Shown in pieces: positions 15,248 to 22,391 of a stretch of DNA of 23,620 nt. Both the position numbers and the translations under genes were made by a program. How positions within the stretch are numbered: the stretch's first letter is position 1; the number at the start of each line of letters is the position of its first letter. Where the stretch lies: positions 1 through 23,620 of the forward strand of contig CAYLZW010000065.1 in assembly GCA_964388085.1 (NCBI GenBank), given 5' to 3'. Under the pieces are notes generated by a model that saw nothing but the letters and a program-made list of their open reading frames with translations, did no database searches and was not told where the DNA came from. The stretch is from CAYLZW01 sp964388085 (GTDB taxonomy: Bacteria > Myxococcota > UBA727 > CAYLZW01).

Positions 15248-15273
15248 GGGGCGCCGTGTACGTGGCGCCCCTC
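15246..15273. terminator. Strong hairpin terminator between convergent genes
   Basis: A perfect 10-bp GC-rich stem (GAGGGGCGCC at 15246-15255 pairing with GGCGCCCCTC at 15264-15273) encloses an 8-nt loop and begins inside the stop codon of the membrane-protein gene. It has no T-tract. It lies between two convergent genes and could end transcription from either side. Confidence 0.65.
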
Positions 15274-15319
15274 GGCTGAGCGAGTCGGGGAGATGCCGCC
15301 CAGCACGACCCACGTGGCT

Positions 15320-16165
15320 TCACTCGCAGCCGCAGTGGTCGGGGCGGCCCGTCGAGCCTCGCAGGCGCCACTCGCGGTGCTCGCCGCCGCGCGCACAGTC
15401 GTGCGAGAGCATCGCGAGCGAGTCCGCTGACGTCAGCGCGCAGTCGTTCGCCGCTTCGTGATCGCCCTGCTGTCGCAACTGGACCGCCTCCAGTCGGGAA
15501 GCACACGCCTCGTAGACGTGCCCCCAGACGTCGTCCCAGGGAAAGCCAGCACCGCGGCGCGCCCCCGTGGGCGCCGGCCGAGCCCGGATGGCGGCCCGCC
15601 AACGGCGATAGCTGCGACACGCGAGATCGGCGAGCTGGTCCACGTCACCGCCATCCTCAGCGGCATCGAGCCTAGCGGCAAGCTTCGGCAAGCGGGGCAC
15701 GCTCCTCCGGCACGCCGCTTCCACGACCTGCGCCGCCATGCGCCGCGCTCCCGGGCGCTCCTCCAGGAGAGCCACCAACGCCTCGAGAAGCGCGGGCGCT
15801 TCCTTGATCAGGTTCGCGTTGGCGGCACCTTCGTGCGATGTCGCGTCCTCGACAGAGGCGACCCGCAGACCGCGAGCATCGAGAATGTCCAGTCGGTCAC
15901 CGGTCCGGTGCCGTCCGTCCGACGCGTCTCGCCACGGGCCTTTGGTGAACGCGACAGGGAACGCCCGGGGCACCCCATCAGCCCTTTTGGGCGCCGGCAG
16001 CAGTCGGACGCGTTCGCCCCGCTCCATCGCCTCCATGAGGTCGTCGAAGAAGTGGGCGCGCTCCAAGCCGCGCCCGAACGGTGAAAGACCGATGGGCGCC
16101 CGGCAGTTCGCAGGCTGGTCGTCGTTGGAAGGGCGCTCGCACGTCGGGATTTGAGCCGAGACCAT
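15320..16165 (-). CDS. Phage hypothetical protein
   Basis: This 281-aa soluble protein has one recognisable phage block: 'LDILDARGLRVASVED' followed by 'ANANLIKEAPALLEALVALL' at about residues 125-165. That stretch matches the 'NA-x-LI-xx-AP-x-LL-x-AL' element found in many small phage proteins of unknown function. A C-terminal part rich in Arg and Cys/His ('SHDCARGGEHREWRLRG', 'PDHCGCE') could bind metal. The ATG at 16165 has GAGGGG about 9 nt upstream; the frame extends upstream into the control region without coding signs. It is divergent from the XRE-like gene across a palindrome-bearing spacer and so may belong to the early or lysogenic transcription unit. Confidence 0.65.
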   Translation of the reverse strand: MVSAQIPTCERPSNDDQPANCRAPIGLSPFGRGLERAHFFDDLMEAMERGERVRLLPAPKRADGVPRAFPVAFTKGPWRDASDGRHRTGDRLDILDARGLRVASVEDATSHEGAANANLIKEAPALLEALVALLEERPGARRMAAQVVEAACRRSVPRLPKLAARLDAAEDGGDVDQLADLACRSYRRWRAAIRARPAPTGARRGAGFPWDDVWGHVYEACASRLEAVQLRQQGDHEAANDCALTSADSLAMLSHDCARGGEHREWRLRGSTGRPDHCGCE

Positions 16166-16232
16166 GGTGGATTCCCCTCGAGTGGTGACCGCCCGTCCGG
16201 GCGGGCGAACCAGCGCGGCTCGCAGTCCCGAG

Positions 16233-16260
16233 CATCTACTTACGGTGCAGTAGTCGTCAA
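16233..16260 (-). promoter_or_regulatory. Candidate sigma-70-type promoter for the 281-aa phage gene
   Basis: On the minus strand TTGACG (16260-16255, five of six to the -35 consensus) is followed after 16 bp by TAGATG (16238-16233), a poor -10. Transcription would start near 16226 and pass the CCGCCC/GGGCGG hairpin before the ATG at 16165. Position is good; the -10 match is weak. Confidence 0.35.
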
Positions 16261-16295
16261 GCAATGCTCAATTTGAAGTAGTGACTCAGGGCACC

Positions 16296-16309
16296 GCATC
16301 ACGTGATGC
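16296..16309. promoter_or_regulatory. Perfect 14-bp palindrome, candidate operator
   Basis: GCATCACGTGATGC is its own reverse complement. It lies about 40 bp upstream of the XRE-like gene's start and beside the minus-strand promoter candidate, so a dimeric regulator bound here could control both directions. Confidence 0.5.
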
Positions 16310-16348
16310 TTACTGCGCGCATGTTCAGGAATGCGCTAGCCTCACGAG

Positions 16349-16660
16349 GTGGTCGCCATCGCTGCCGCACGACGCACACGCAAGGACGAGAGCCGCCCTC
16401 CGTCGAGGTGGAACCCGTACGTCGTCGACGACCCCGAAGGCGTGCACCTCAAGTGGGTGCGCTGGTTGATCGGCGCCGTGGAGTGCGAAGCCGCTGGGAA
16501 GCCGCCGAGAGCGGTCAACCAGATCGAGATGGCGCTCCGGCTACGGAAGCACCCGAGCTCGATGGCGCGATGGGAGCAGGGGCGCGATCCTGTGCCGCTG
16601 GAGATCTATCAGGCGGCGCTGTTCCAACTTCTCCGCGCTCGCGGGCTAGCGAAGCCGTAG
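16349..16660 (+). CDS. XRE-like helix-turn-helix phage regulator (putative)
   Basis: This 103-aa basic protein has a segment at about residues 55-85 ('QIEMALRLRKHPSSMARWEQ' then 'GRDPVPLEIYQ') that reads like the recognition half of an XRE/Cro-CI HTH: a helix, a turn, 'SSMARWEQGRDPVP' in place of the common 'xTISRWExGxxxP', then a helix. The preceding helices are less typical, so the call is tentative. Start is uncertain: GTG 16349 overlaps its own GAGG and no better start is seen, so a leaderless message is possible. Its position across the palindrome-bearing spacer from an oppositely oriented phage gene supports a repressor or Cro-like role. Confidence 0.55.
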   Translation: MVAIAAARRTRKDESRPPSRWNPYVVDDPEGVHLKWVRWLIGAVECEAAGKPPRAVNQIEMALRLRKHPSSMARWEQGRDPVPLEIYQAALFQLLRARGLAKP

Positions 16661-16712
16661 TCTCGACGGTTGGGCGCGCTATGTGAGCCTGCCCAGGAGC
16701 AGGGGGCCCGTC

Positions 16713-17351
16713 GTGACAGGCAATGCACAGAACTCTCGCCGAGCGGCCACCAGGCCAAAGCGCAAGCGACGAGGACGCGCCGTCGCGTTGGCGCGGACGT
16801 TCGCACTGCTGGCGGCCGTGCTGATCGGCTCAGTCCTGCTCGACGAGATGGAGACCCGAACGATCGCCAAGCTCGGCTTGGCGGTCGGCATCCTCGCCCT
16901 GGCGCAGTTGTGGTCGTCAAGCAAGAGCCTGTGGGGGGCCGTCGCGAGGACGTGGGCGATCGCTACAGGCCGGCACACGTTCGAGACGTCGAGCATCGTG
17001 TCGGACCTAGAGACCAAGGCTGATCGTGCTGCGTTCCAAGAGCACGAGCAGACGGGGGGGCACCTATACGCGCTTTGGAGGCAGGCGGAGGTGGACTTGC
17101 GTGACGCCGTGAACCTCTACGAAGAGATGCGGGACAGCGAGCTTCGGTACACCTTGACGCCGGGCGCGCCCCCATGGCCGAGTGCCGCCCAGATACTTGC
17201 TCGCCCCGACAGTGCGGCGCTCGTCCCAGAGTCCTCGTCTTGGTTGGCGCGAAACCTCCTCAAGTGCGCCGAGGAGGAGAAGGCCGCCGCCGCTCGCTGG
17301 AGCGTTGAGTTCGACGACGATCAGAAGGCATCGCGCCAGGGTGACGGTTAG
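16713..17351 (+). CDS. Phage-encoded membrane protein of unknown function
   Basis: This ~212-aa protein starts with a strongly basic stretch ('RPKRKRRGRAVALAR'), then two hydrophobic helices ('TFALLAAVLIGSVLL' and 'AKLGLAVGILALAQLW'), then a soluble helical region of about 130 residues ('DLETKADRAAFQEHEQ', 'ALWRQAEVDLRDAVNLYEEM'). The basic N-terminus favours both ends facing the cytoplasm. GTG 16713 is chosen because a GGGGG run lies 6-8 nt upstream; GTG 16683 is the alternative. It follows the XRE-like gene by about 50 bp and converges on the late operon with a 3-nt overlap of stop codons. No family is recognised. Confidence 0.6.
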   Translation: MTGNAQNSRRAATRPKRKRRGRAVALARTFALLAAVLIGSVLLDEMETRTIAKLGLAVGILALAQLWSSSKSLWGAVARTWAIATGRHTFETSSIVSDLETKADRAAFQEHEQTGGHLYALWRQAEVDLRDAVNLYEEMRDSELRYTLTPGAPPWPSAAQILARPDSAALVPESSSWLARNLLKCAEEEKAAAARWSVEFDDDQKASRQGDG

Positions 17352-19585
17352 GGCGCCACCCCTGCCTGCTGGAGCAACGCGAGATCGTCCTCTTCGATCG
17401 CTCGTCGGATGACCTCGTCCGCCTCCTCGATCTCTCGCTGCGTTGGCTCCGGCCCCTCAGGGAACACGTCGAGGAGCCCGCGGACCGCAGGGTCACGGAG
17501 CAGGTGGCCCGCGTAGGTCGCCGTCGTCCCACTACCACGAGCAAGCACCTCGAGCGCCTTCACCGCAGATGGGTTGCTCACGGCCCACGGCAACACCGTC
17601 GCCGCGATGCCCGCGCCGATAGCGAACGGATTGCCGGTGAGCGCCGCCGCCCCGAGGCCGCCCGCGCCGAGGCCCGTGGCCGCCCCCTTGTGATGCGCCG
17701 CCTTCTGGAAGAGGCGGCTCGTGAACGTCTCAGGCGTCACGTCGAGCGCGTCTTTCGCGTCGAGCGCGCGCCGCCCTGCCTGCTCGGCCTGCTCGCGCGC
17801 TTGACTCACCCGCTGAAGCACCGGCTGCGCGCGCTGCTGCGCCTGTTGCGCCTGTGTCCTCGCGCTCCTCACGCCCTCCTCGGCCTGGCGCACGTTCCGA
17901 GTGTGCGTGAGCCGAGCTCGCTCAGCCTGCGTCGCCGTCTGCTTCGCACGGGCCTCGGCCGAACGGAGGTTGGCGGACAGGGGGGAGGCCGAGAGGCGCT
18001 TCTCGGCCTGCCGGAGCACCGCCTCGGCCTGCTTCACCGCGCGCTCGGCTGCCTTCCGCTCGGCCTCGTAGACCTGCGCGCTCGACGCGCTCCGCATCTT
18101 GTCGAGGTGCGTTTGGGCTGTCCGCCACACGCGTTCGGCTCGGTTGATGGCCTCGAGTGCCGCCTTCTCGTCGGCGGCCGCCGCCGTGCGCGACGTCGCG
18201 GCCTTCTTCTCGGCGCGCTTCATCGCGCCCTTCGCACGGTTGATGGCGGGCGTCAGGCCGTGAGCACGGATCGTCTGGAGCGCCTCGCGGTCGAGCGCCT
18301 TGAGGACCGCGCGGGCCTCCGCGGGGAGCAGTTGATCGAGCCTCTGATCGTCCCAGCCGCTCCGCACGCTCCACGCCTCGCGTGTCGCGCGCTGCACCGC
18401 TTCGTCGTTCCTGCGGATCGCCATGAGCGCGTCGTGCTGTCGACGGAGGAACGCGTGCTCACGCTCCGCCTCGACGGTGTGTCGTCGCTCCGGGCTCGCC
18501 TCCCACGAGCGCTTCGTCTCGTCGAGCGCGGCCTTGGTCTGCTTCACGGCGTCGTCGGCCTGTTGCAGGGCCTGAACCTCGTCGCTGCTGCCCCACTTCG
18601 CTTTCAGGCCCTGGAACGCCCGCCGGCTGCTCTCCAGGTGCTGCTTCGCGGCGCTCACCGACTGGGCCTCGGGGCTCGCGTCGAGGTCACTGCGGGCGAT
18701 CTTGAGCCCGCGCGCTGCGTCGTCGGCCTGTTGGATCACGGGGTCCGCCTTGGGTGCGGCGCGCGTCTCCCGCAGCGCCGCCTCCGAGCGCTTCACGGCC
18801 TCGTCCGCCTCTTGGGTCGCGCGAACTTCGGGAGACAGGTCTGCGCGCTTCTGCGCGCGCCCCAGGGCGGTTGTCGCAGCGTCCTCGGCAGCCTCGGCGG
18901 CCTCGTCCGCGAGTTCGACTCCTCGTCGCTGGAGCGCTCCGCGCACGGCGCGAAACCCAGCGCCGAGGGCTTCACCGGCCGCGCCGAAAGCGCCGCCGAC
19001 ACCGGCCCCGATCGCGCTGTCCTTCGCTAGCCCCCCGAGCGTGTCCGCCTTGCTCGAACCGACACCCTGCACGCCGCCGAGAGCTGCGCTTGTGAGGATG
19101 CGCCCGCCCGCCGTCGTCGCGCCTACTCCGGGAATGAGCATCGGCACGGAGCCACCGACGACTTGGCCGCCGAGGGTCGTGTACGGATGCGCCTTCGCAG
19201 CCTCGTCGTAGGCGGCACGCGACGCATCGCGGCCCTCCTCGTAGTCGCCCGTCAGCCGGTCGAGCACTCCGCGTATGCGCTCGCCGAACGGCTTCGCCTG
19301 GACGGCGTCCCGATCCGCGCGCTGCTCGGCGGTGAGCGGCTTGCCGAGGTCGTCGAACATGCCAGGCCGAACCACGGCGTCGAGGGCGCCGGCCGCCTCG
19401 TCGGCGAAACCGAACGTGGCGCCCTGCGCGACGCCCCGTGCGAACGCCTCGCCCTGCGAGGGCTGCGCGCTCTCCACCTCGACGCCTTCGAGGTCGGAGA
19501 AGTCAATCTCTGCAGCTCGTCGTCTCGGCGCAGGGCTCTCCACCTCGACGCCTTCGAGGTCGGAGAAGTCGATTTCACCCGCCAT
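17348..19585 (-). CDS. Large coiled-coil phage internal virion / DNA-ejection-like protein
   Basis: This 745-aa protein opens with a duplicated acidic peptide, EIDFSDLEGVEVES (residues 4-17 and 26-39). Then comes 'GEAFARGVAQGATFGFADEAAG' and 'YEEGRDASRAAYDEAAKAHP', a pattern seen in internal virion or DNA-injection proteins of short-tailed phages. Gly/Ala-rich hydrophobic stretches (about 130-205 and about 640-690) could cross a membrane. Between them lie some 400 residues of Ala/Gln/Glu/Arg coiled coil built of degenerate ~26-31-residue repeats ('SPE-x-x-A-x-QEADEAVKRSEAALRETR', 'QQADDAVKQTKAALDETKRS' and others). Such proteins are ejected with the genome to bridge the envelope. It is the last gene of the late operon and overlaps its upstream neighbour by 11 nt. 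Family placement is by pattern only. Confidence 0.7.
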   Translation of the reverse strand: MAGEIDFSDLEGVEVESPAPRRRAAEIDFSDLEGVEVESAQPSQGEAFARGVAQGATFGFADEAAGALDAVVRPGMFDDLGKPLTAEQRADRDAVQAKPFGERIRGVLDRLTGDYEEGRDASRAAYDEAAKAHPYTTLGGQVVGGSVPMLIPGVGATTAGGRILTSAALGGVQGVGSSKADTLGGLAKDSAIGAGVGGAFGAAGEALGAGFRAVRGALQRRGVELADEAAEAAEDAATTALGRAQKRADLSPEVRATQEADEAVKRSEAALRETRAAPKADPVIQQADDAARGLKIARSDLDASPEAQSVSAAKQHLESSRRAFQGLKAKWGSSDEVQALQQADDAVKQTKAALDETKRSWEASPERRHTVEAEREHAFLRRQHDALMAIRRNDEAVQRATREAWSVRSGWDDQRLDQLLPAEARAVLKALDREALQTIRAHGLTPAINRAKGAMKRAEKKAATSRTAAAADEKAALEAINRAERVWRTAQTHLDKMRSASSAQVYEAERKAAERAVKQAEAVLRQAEKRLSASPLSANLRSAEARAKQTATQAERARLTHTRNVRQAEEGVRSARTQAQQAQQRAQPVLQRVSQAREQAEQAGRRALDAKDALDVTPETFTSRLFQKAAHHKGAATGLGAGGLGAAALTGNPFAIGAGIAATVLPWAVSNPSAVKALEVLARGSGTTATYAGHLLRDPAVRGLLDVFPEGPEPTQREIEEADEVIRRAIEEDDLALLQQAGVAP
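19469..19570 (-). repeat. Perfect 36-bp direct repeat, 66-bp period, in the 745-aa gene
   Basis: Bases 19469-19504 and 19535-19570 are identical, including third codon positions, and encode the two DFSDLEGVEVES copies near the N-terminus. The 66-bp period keeps the frame (22 residues). Full nucleotide identity points to recent duplication or ongoing gene conversion. Confidence 0.9.
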
Positions 19586-20930
19586 TGATCCGCCCCAGCA
19601 CGGCGGGCAACTGCGCCGCTGTCGTCGTTACGTTCTGCCCGTTGCTCAGCGAGAGGCGAATTCGCCCGTCCGGCAGCGTCTGGGACGCCTGCACTCGAAC
19701 AGGGCCCGATGCCACCGGCTCCGTCTGCGTCGTTGGCCTCGCGACATCGCCGCCGCCCGCCGGCTCGACCGTCCATCGACCGAGCGGGAAGCCCGCCTGC
19801 TGGTACGTGCGCAGAAGCGCCTGCTTTCGCAGTTCCGTGAGCCGTTTCATGACGCCGATCTTCGCCGCGAAGACGTCGTCCTGGTCGCGCATCGTCGCCA
19901 TGTTGCGCATGAGGCGCTGCACCTCGGCGTCGGACGCTGCCGCACCGCTGATGCCTTGGACGTAGCGGGAGAAGACCTCCCCCGTCATCGCGCGCAGTGC
20001 GGCAGGCGCAACAGGCTCGACCCCGAGGAAGTTGGCGACGTTGCCGATCACGCCCTGCACAGGACCGGTGTCGACGTTCAGTGCCTCCTTCCGCGCGAGC
20101 ACGTCGTCGAGAGATGCCTGGAGCATGTCGTACTCCACCATCTTCTCGGCGACCTTGGGGTGCGCGCGGAGCTCGGGGGGCAGTACCTCACCCGGCGCGA
20201 AGTCGGCGGCGGTCTTCTTGGGGGTCGGGGGGCGTGCGAGCTTCCGGCGCTTCGCCGCCTCGGTCAGCCTGCGCTCCTCGGTGAGCCCGATGCCGGCCTC
20301 GACGTCCCGGCGCCTCAGATCGCGGTCCTCGGATGCGGCCTTTGCCTTCTCTGCCGCGCTCGCGGCCGCAGCTCGTCGCCCCTCGGCGCCCTGGAGCGCC
20401 CCTCTCGCCAGCGATTCCGCTTCCGCGCGCGGCATCTTGGCGACGTCGACGAGCGTCGTGATCATGTCGTCGAGGGCGCTGCCCTTGGCGTCGACCACCT
20501 GCACGCCGCCGTCACCTTCGAAAGAGCCATCGAACAGCCAGGCCCCTACGGCGTCGGGCTCGAGGGCGTCGTCGGCGCGCGCGTCGAGTCCGGGCCCGAG
20601 GTTCGCGAGCGTCCGGTCGGTCTGCCGGTTCCGGAACTCCGTCTCCCGCCGCCTGTCCTCGGACGTGAGGCGCGAGCGGTTGAAGGTCCGGTCCTCCTGC
20701 CTCTCCTTGTCGAGCATCGCCTGGCGCTTCTGCGCGGCCTCCCGCTCGGCGTGGTCCCCAAGAGCCCCGAGAACCTGCGAGATGGCCACGTTCCCCGCTT
20801 GGAAGCGTCGGGCGGTCCGCTCGTCTTCGTCGCGCTGCTCGGCTCGTCGGAGCCTGCGTCCCTCGAGTGCTGCTGCCATGTCCCCGAGGCGCATGCCCGC
20901 GAGCATCCTGGCGCCCTGTCGTCGTCTCAT
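19575..20930 (-). CDS. Phage coiled-coil structural/ejection-like protein
   Basis: This 451-aa protein is Arg/Glu/Ala-rich in its first 110 residues ('RRLRRAEQRDEDERTARRF', 'EREAAQKRQAMLDKERQED'), a long charged coiled coil. A mixed middle and a further helical region follow ('VAKMPRAEAESLARGALQGAEG'). 'PPELRAHPKVAEKMVEYDML' marks a possible domain boundary near 265. The C-terminus has short strands ('GRIRLSLSNGQNVTTTAAQL'). No enzymatic motif is seen. The ATG at 20930 overlaps the upstream TGA (ATGA), and the frame's further extension only shadows the two upstream genes. Lying between a glycine-zipper protein and the 745-aa protein, it probably belongs to the same ejection apparatus. Function is inferred from context. 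Confidence 0.65.
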   Translation of the reverse strand: MRRRQGARMLAGMRLGDMAAALEGRRLRRAEQRDEDERTARRFQAGNVAISQVLGALGDHAEREAAQKRQAMLDKERQEDRTFNRSRLTSEDRRRETEFRNRQTDRTLANLGPGLDARADDALEPDAVGAWLFDGSFEGDGGVQVVDAKGSALDDMITTLVDVAKMPRAEAESLARGALQGAEGRRAAAASAAEKAKAASEDRDLRRRDVEAGIGLTEERRLTEAAKRRKLARPPTPKKTAADFAPGEVLPPELRAHPKVAEKMVEYDMLQASLDDVLARKEALNVDTGPVQGVIGNVANFLGVEPVAPAALRAMTGEVFSRYVQGISGAAASDAEVQRLMRNMATMRDQDDVFAAKIGVMKRLTELRKQALLRTYQQAGFPLGRWTVEPAGGGDVARPTTQTEPVASGPVRVQASQTLPDGRIRLSLSNGQNVTTTAAQLPAVLGRINGG

Positions 20931-21280
20931 GCGAACGCTCCCTTCGCCTCGCTCGCGGCCCGAAGCATCGAGGCGAGTCGAAACAATCCGTGTAGACGCT
21001 CGCTCTCGAGCGCCGGGTCGCGCGGGATGCCGAGGTGCTCCTCCATGTAGGCCATCGCCGCCATGATGTTGATGTGGTGGTTCATAATGGCGATGGACGC
21101 TTGAACGTGGTGCTGCTCCTTGCTGAGGCTGCCCAAATGGCGGTCCAGCACGGCGATCGCCGCGGTGAGCCGCATTTGGTCGTCGTCGCTGTCGAGGAGT
21201 TCGATCAAGGTGTTGGCGGCCTTCTTCGTAGCGGAGCGGAAGGCCTCCGCTGGCTCCATGTCCTCGTCTGTCGTCGTCAT
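20927..21280 (-). CDS. Phage hypothetical protein (117 aa)
   Basis: This small acidic helical protein is not recognised. The N-terminal half has 'LIELLDSDDDQMRLTAAIAV' then 'LDRHLGSLSKEQ', resembling the end of the 62-aa protein at 22794-22982. The middle is Met/His-rich ('ASIAIMNHHINIMAAMAYME'). The ATG at 21280 overlaps the upstream stop by 4 nt and has GAGGG about 6 nt upstream; its own stop overlaps the next start by 4 nt, so it is firmly embedded in the late operon. Possible roles are a virion component or a chaperone for the ejection proteins. Confidence 0.65.
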   Translation of the reverse strand: MTTTDEDMEPAEAFRSATKKAANTLIELLDSDDDQMRLTAAIAVLDRHLGSLSKEQHHVQASIAIMNHHINIMAAMAYMEEHLGIPRDPALESERLHGLFRLASMLRAASEAKGAFA

Positions 21281-21648
21281 GCTGGCCCTCGTGATCCCAA
21301 GTTCCGGAACTCGGGCACATCAGTTGATGCGCAGGGTGAAGCGGGCCGCGAGTTCGTCCAGGGCGGCGATGCCCTGGTGGCTCGCATGTGGTCGGCGGCC
21401 ATGTTGGCGCCCATGCCTGCGAGTCCACCGATGGCACCCCCGAGCGTTGCGCCGCCCGTCGCTGTGAGCGGGGCCGCTGGGCCCCCGGCCAGGCCCGCGA
21501 TGCCACCGATGGCGGTGCCGGCGATGGGCGCAGCGCCACCGAGGAGCCGCAAGAGATCCTCCGCCCGCATTCCGTTCGGCTTCTTCCGGCGGCTGGCCCG
21601 CTCCTGCTCGTCCAGGAGGAGCCCAATCGCTGCGTCTCGTCCAGGCAT
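21277..21648 (-). CDS. Glycine-zipper phage protein (putative internal virion protein)
   Basis: This 123-aa protein has a charged N-terminal helix ('IGLLLDEQERASRRKKPNG'), then a long Gly/Ala hydrophobic region (about 37-85, with 'GTAIGGIAGLAGG' and 'GGATLGGAIGGLAG'). That is a glycine-zipper pattern typical of proteins that enter or cross membranes, including phage ejection proteins. The C-terminal ~30 residues are Pro/Ser/Arg-rich. The ATG at 21648 has GAGGTG 7 nt upstream. It starts 16 bp after the beta-helix gene and overlaps the 117-aa gene by ATGA. With the 451- and 745-aa proteins it may form a trio analogous to the three ejection proteins of P22-like phages; no sequence identity is claimed. 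Confidence 0.62.
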   Translation of the reverse strand: MPGRDAAIGLLLDEQERASRRKKPNGMRAEDLLRLLGGAAPIAGTAIGGIAGLAGGPAAPLTATGGATLGGAIGGLAGMGANMAADHMRATRASPPWTNSRPASPCASTDVPEFRNLGSRGPA

Positions 21649-21664
21649 CGTCTTCACCTCGCGG

Positions 21665-22378
21665 TCAGTTGTTGAGGTCGATCTTGTCGAGAACGGAGGG
21701 GGACGCGGAGCCCGTAACCGTGCCCGCGTCGGTGTTGCCCACGATGACATTGCCGCCGTCGGTGCTCTCGACGTCAATCCCGCCGCCGTTGCACTGGTTC
21801 CCGATGATTCGGTTGTAGGACCCGCCCGCGAAGCGGATGCCGGTGTCGAGGCGGTTGCCGGCGACGTACCACCCAGAGCCGTTCGCCACGTCGAGGACGG
21901 GCACGGTCTGGCCCTCGTTGTCGTACTCGTTACGGGTCACCTTCCAGCGCGCGCAGTTGCCGTCGACGTCGATGAACGACGTCCCGGCACCGCCCATGTT
22001 GACGGTGAAGTCCTCGATCACCACGTCGTCGGGGCCGTGCCCACCGTCGGTGATGAGCGCAGCGAACGCCCCGCCGCTTCGGCCTTGGATGGCGGAGATG
22101 CCGCTGATGACGACGCGCGACGCGCGCACCTCGAACAGGGACGCGATGGAGCCCCCGGCGATGATGGGGACGGCCCGCGACGCGGAGATGATGAGACCCG
22201 TGGCGGTGGCCGGGATGACGAACGAGCGGGTCACCACCATGCGCTCGGCGATGACGATACGGGTGACCGCGGCGTCGCTCAGCGCAAGCACGAGGTCGTT
22301 CTCGCTGTAGACGCGTCGACCAACGTAGCCGTCGAGGATGTCGGACGGGTTCGGCCGGTTCGGGAACATGCCTACCAT
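21665..22378 (-). CDS. Right-handed beta-helix protein, putative phage tail spike/appendage
   Basis: This 237-aa protein has short repeating Val/Ile-Gly strands with Asn/Asp turns: 'TRIVIAERMVV', 'TGLIISASRAVPIIAGG', 'SRVVISGISAIQG', 'DDVVIEDFTVNMGG', 'SGWYVAGNRLDTGIRFAGG', 'NRIIGNQCNGGGIDVEST', 'GNVIVGNTDAG'. This is the pattern of pectate-lyase-like parallel beta-helices used in phage spikes, fibres and capsid decorations. The N-terminal ~20 residues ('FPNRPNPSDILDGYVGRR') may be the virion-binding part. At 237 residues it is short for a tail spike and lacks obvious catalytic acids, so binding or decoration is more likely than polysaccharide cleavage. Start is ATG 22378, or ATG 22369 with GGTAGG just upstream. 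Confidence 0.7.
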   Translation of the reverse strand: MVGMFPNRPNPSDILDGYVGRRVYSENDLVLALSDAAVTRIVIAERMVVTRSFVIPATATGLIISASRAVPIIAGGSIASLFEVRASRVVISGISAIQGRSGGAFAALITDGGHGPDDVVIEDFTVNMGGAGTSFIDVDGNCARWKVTRNEYDNEGQTVPVLDVANGSGWYVAGNRLDTGIRFAGGSYNRIIGNQCNGGGIDVESTDGGNVIVGNTDAGTVTGSASPSVLDKIDLNN

Positions 22379-22391
22379 CGGGGCCCCCAGG

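Larger units (their letters stand above)
16166..16348. promoter_or_regulatory. Divergent phage control region
   Basis: This 183-bp spacer lies between a minus-strand phage gene and the plus-strand XRE-like gene, the usual layout of a lysogeny switch. It is more AT-rich than its surroundings at 16225-16290. It contains a perfect 14-bp palindrome (16296-16309), a minus-strand promoter candidate (16233-16260), a 6-bp-stem hairpin CCGCCC/GGGCGG (16189-16204) in the minus leader, and two AGTAGT copies near 16249 and 16277. Confidence 0.55.

Noticed and set aside
13597..17351. Integrase gene near the left attachment site
   Set aside because: None of the proteins shows a tyrosine recombinase R..HxxR..Y set or a serine recombinase catalytic domain. 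The orientation of the tRNA fragment also predicts the integrase at the right end.
17504..19030. 508-aa plus-strand open frame over the large ejection-like gene
   Set aside because: Arg/Leu-rich shadow composition, while the minus strand has coherent repeats and overlaps matching the operon.
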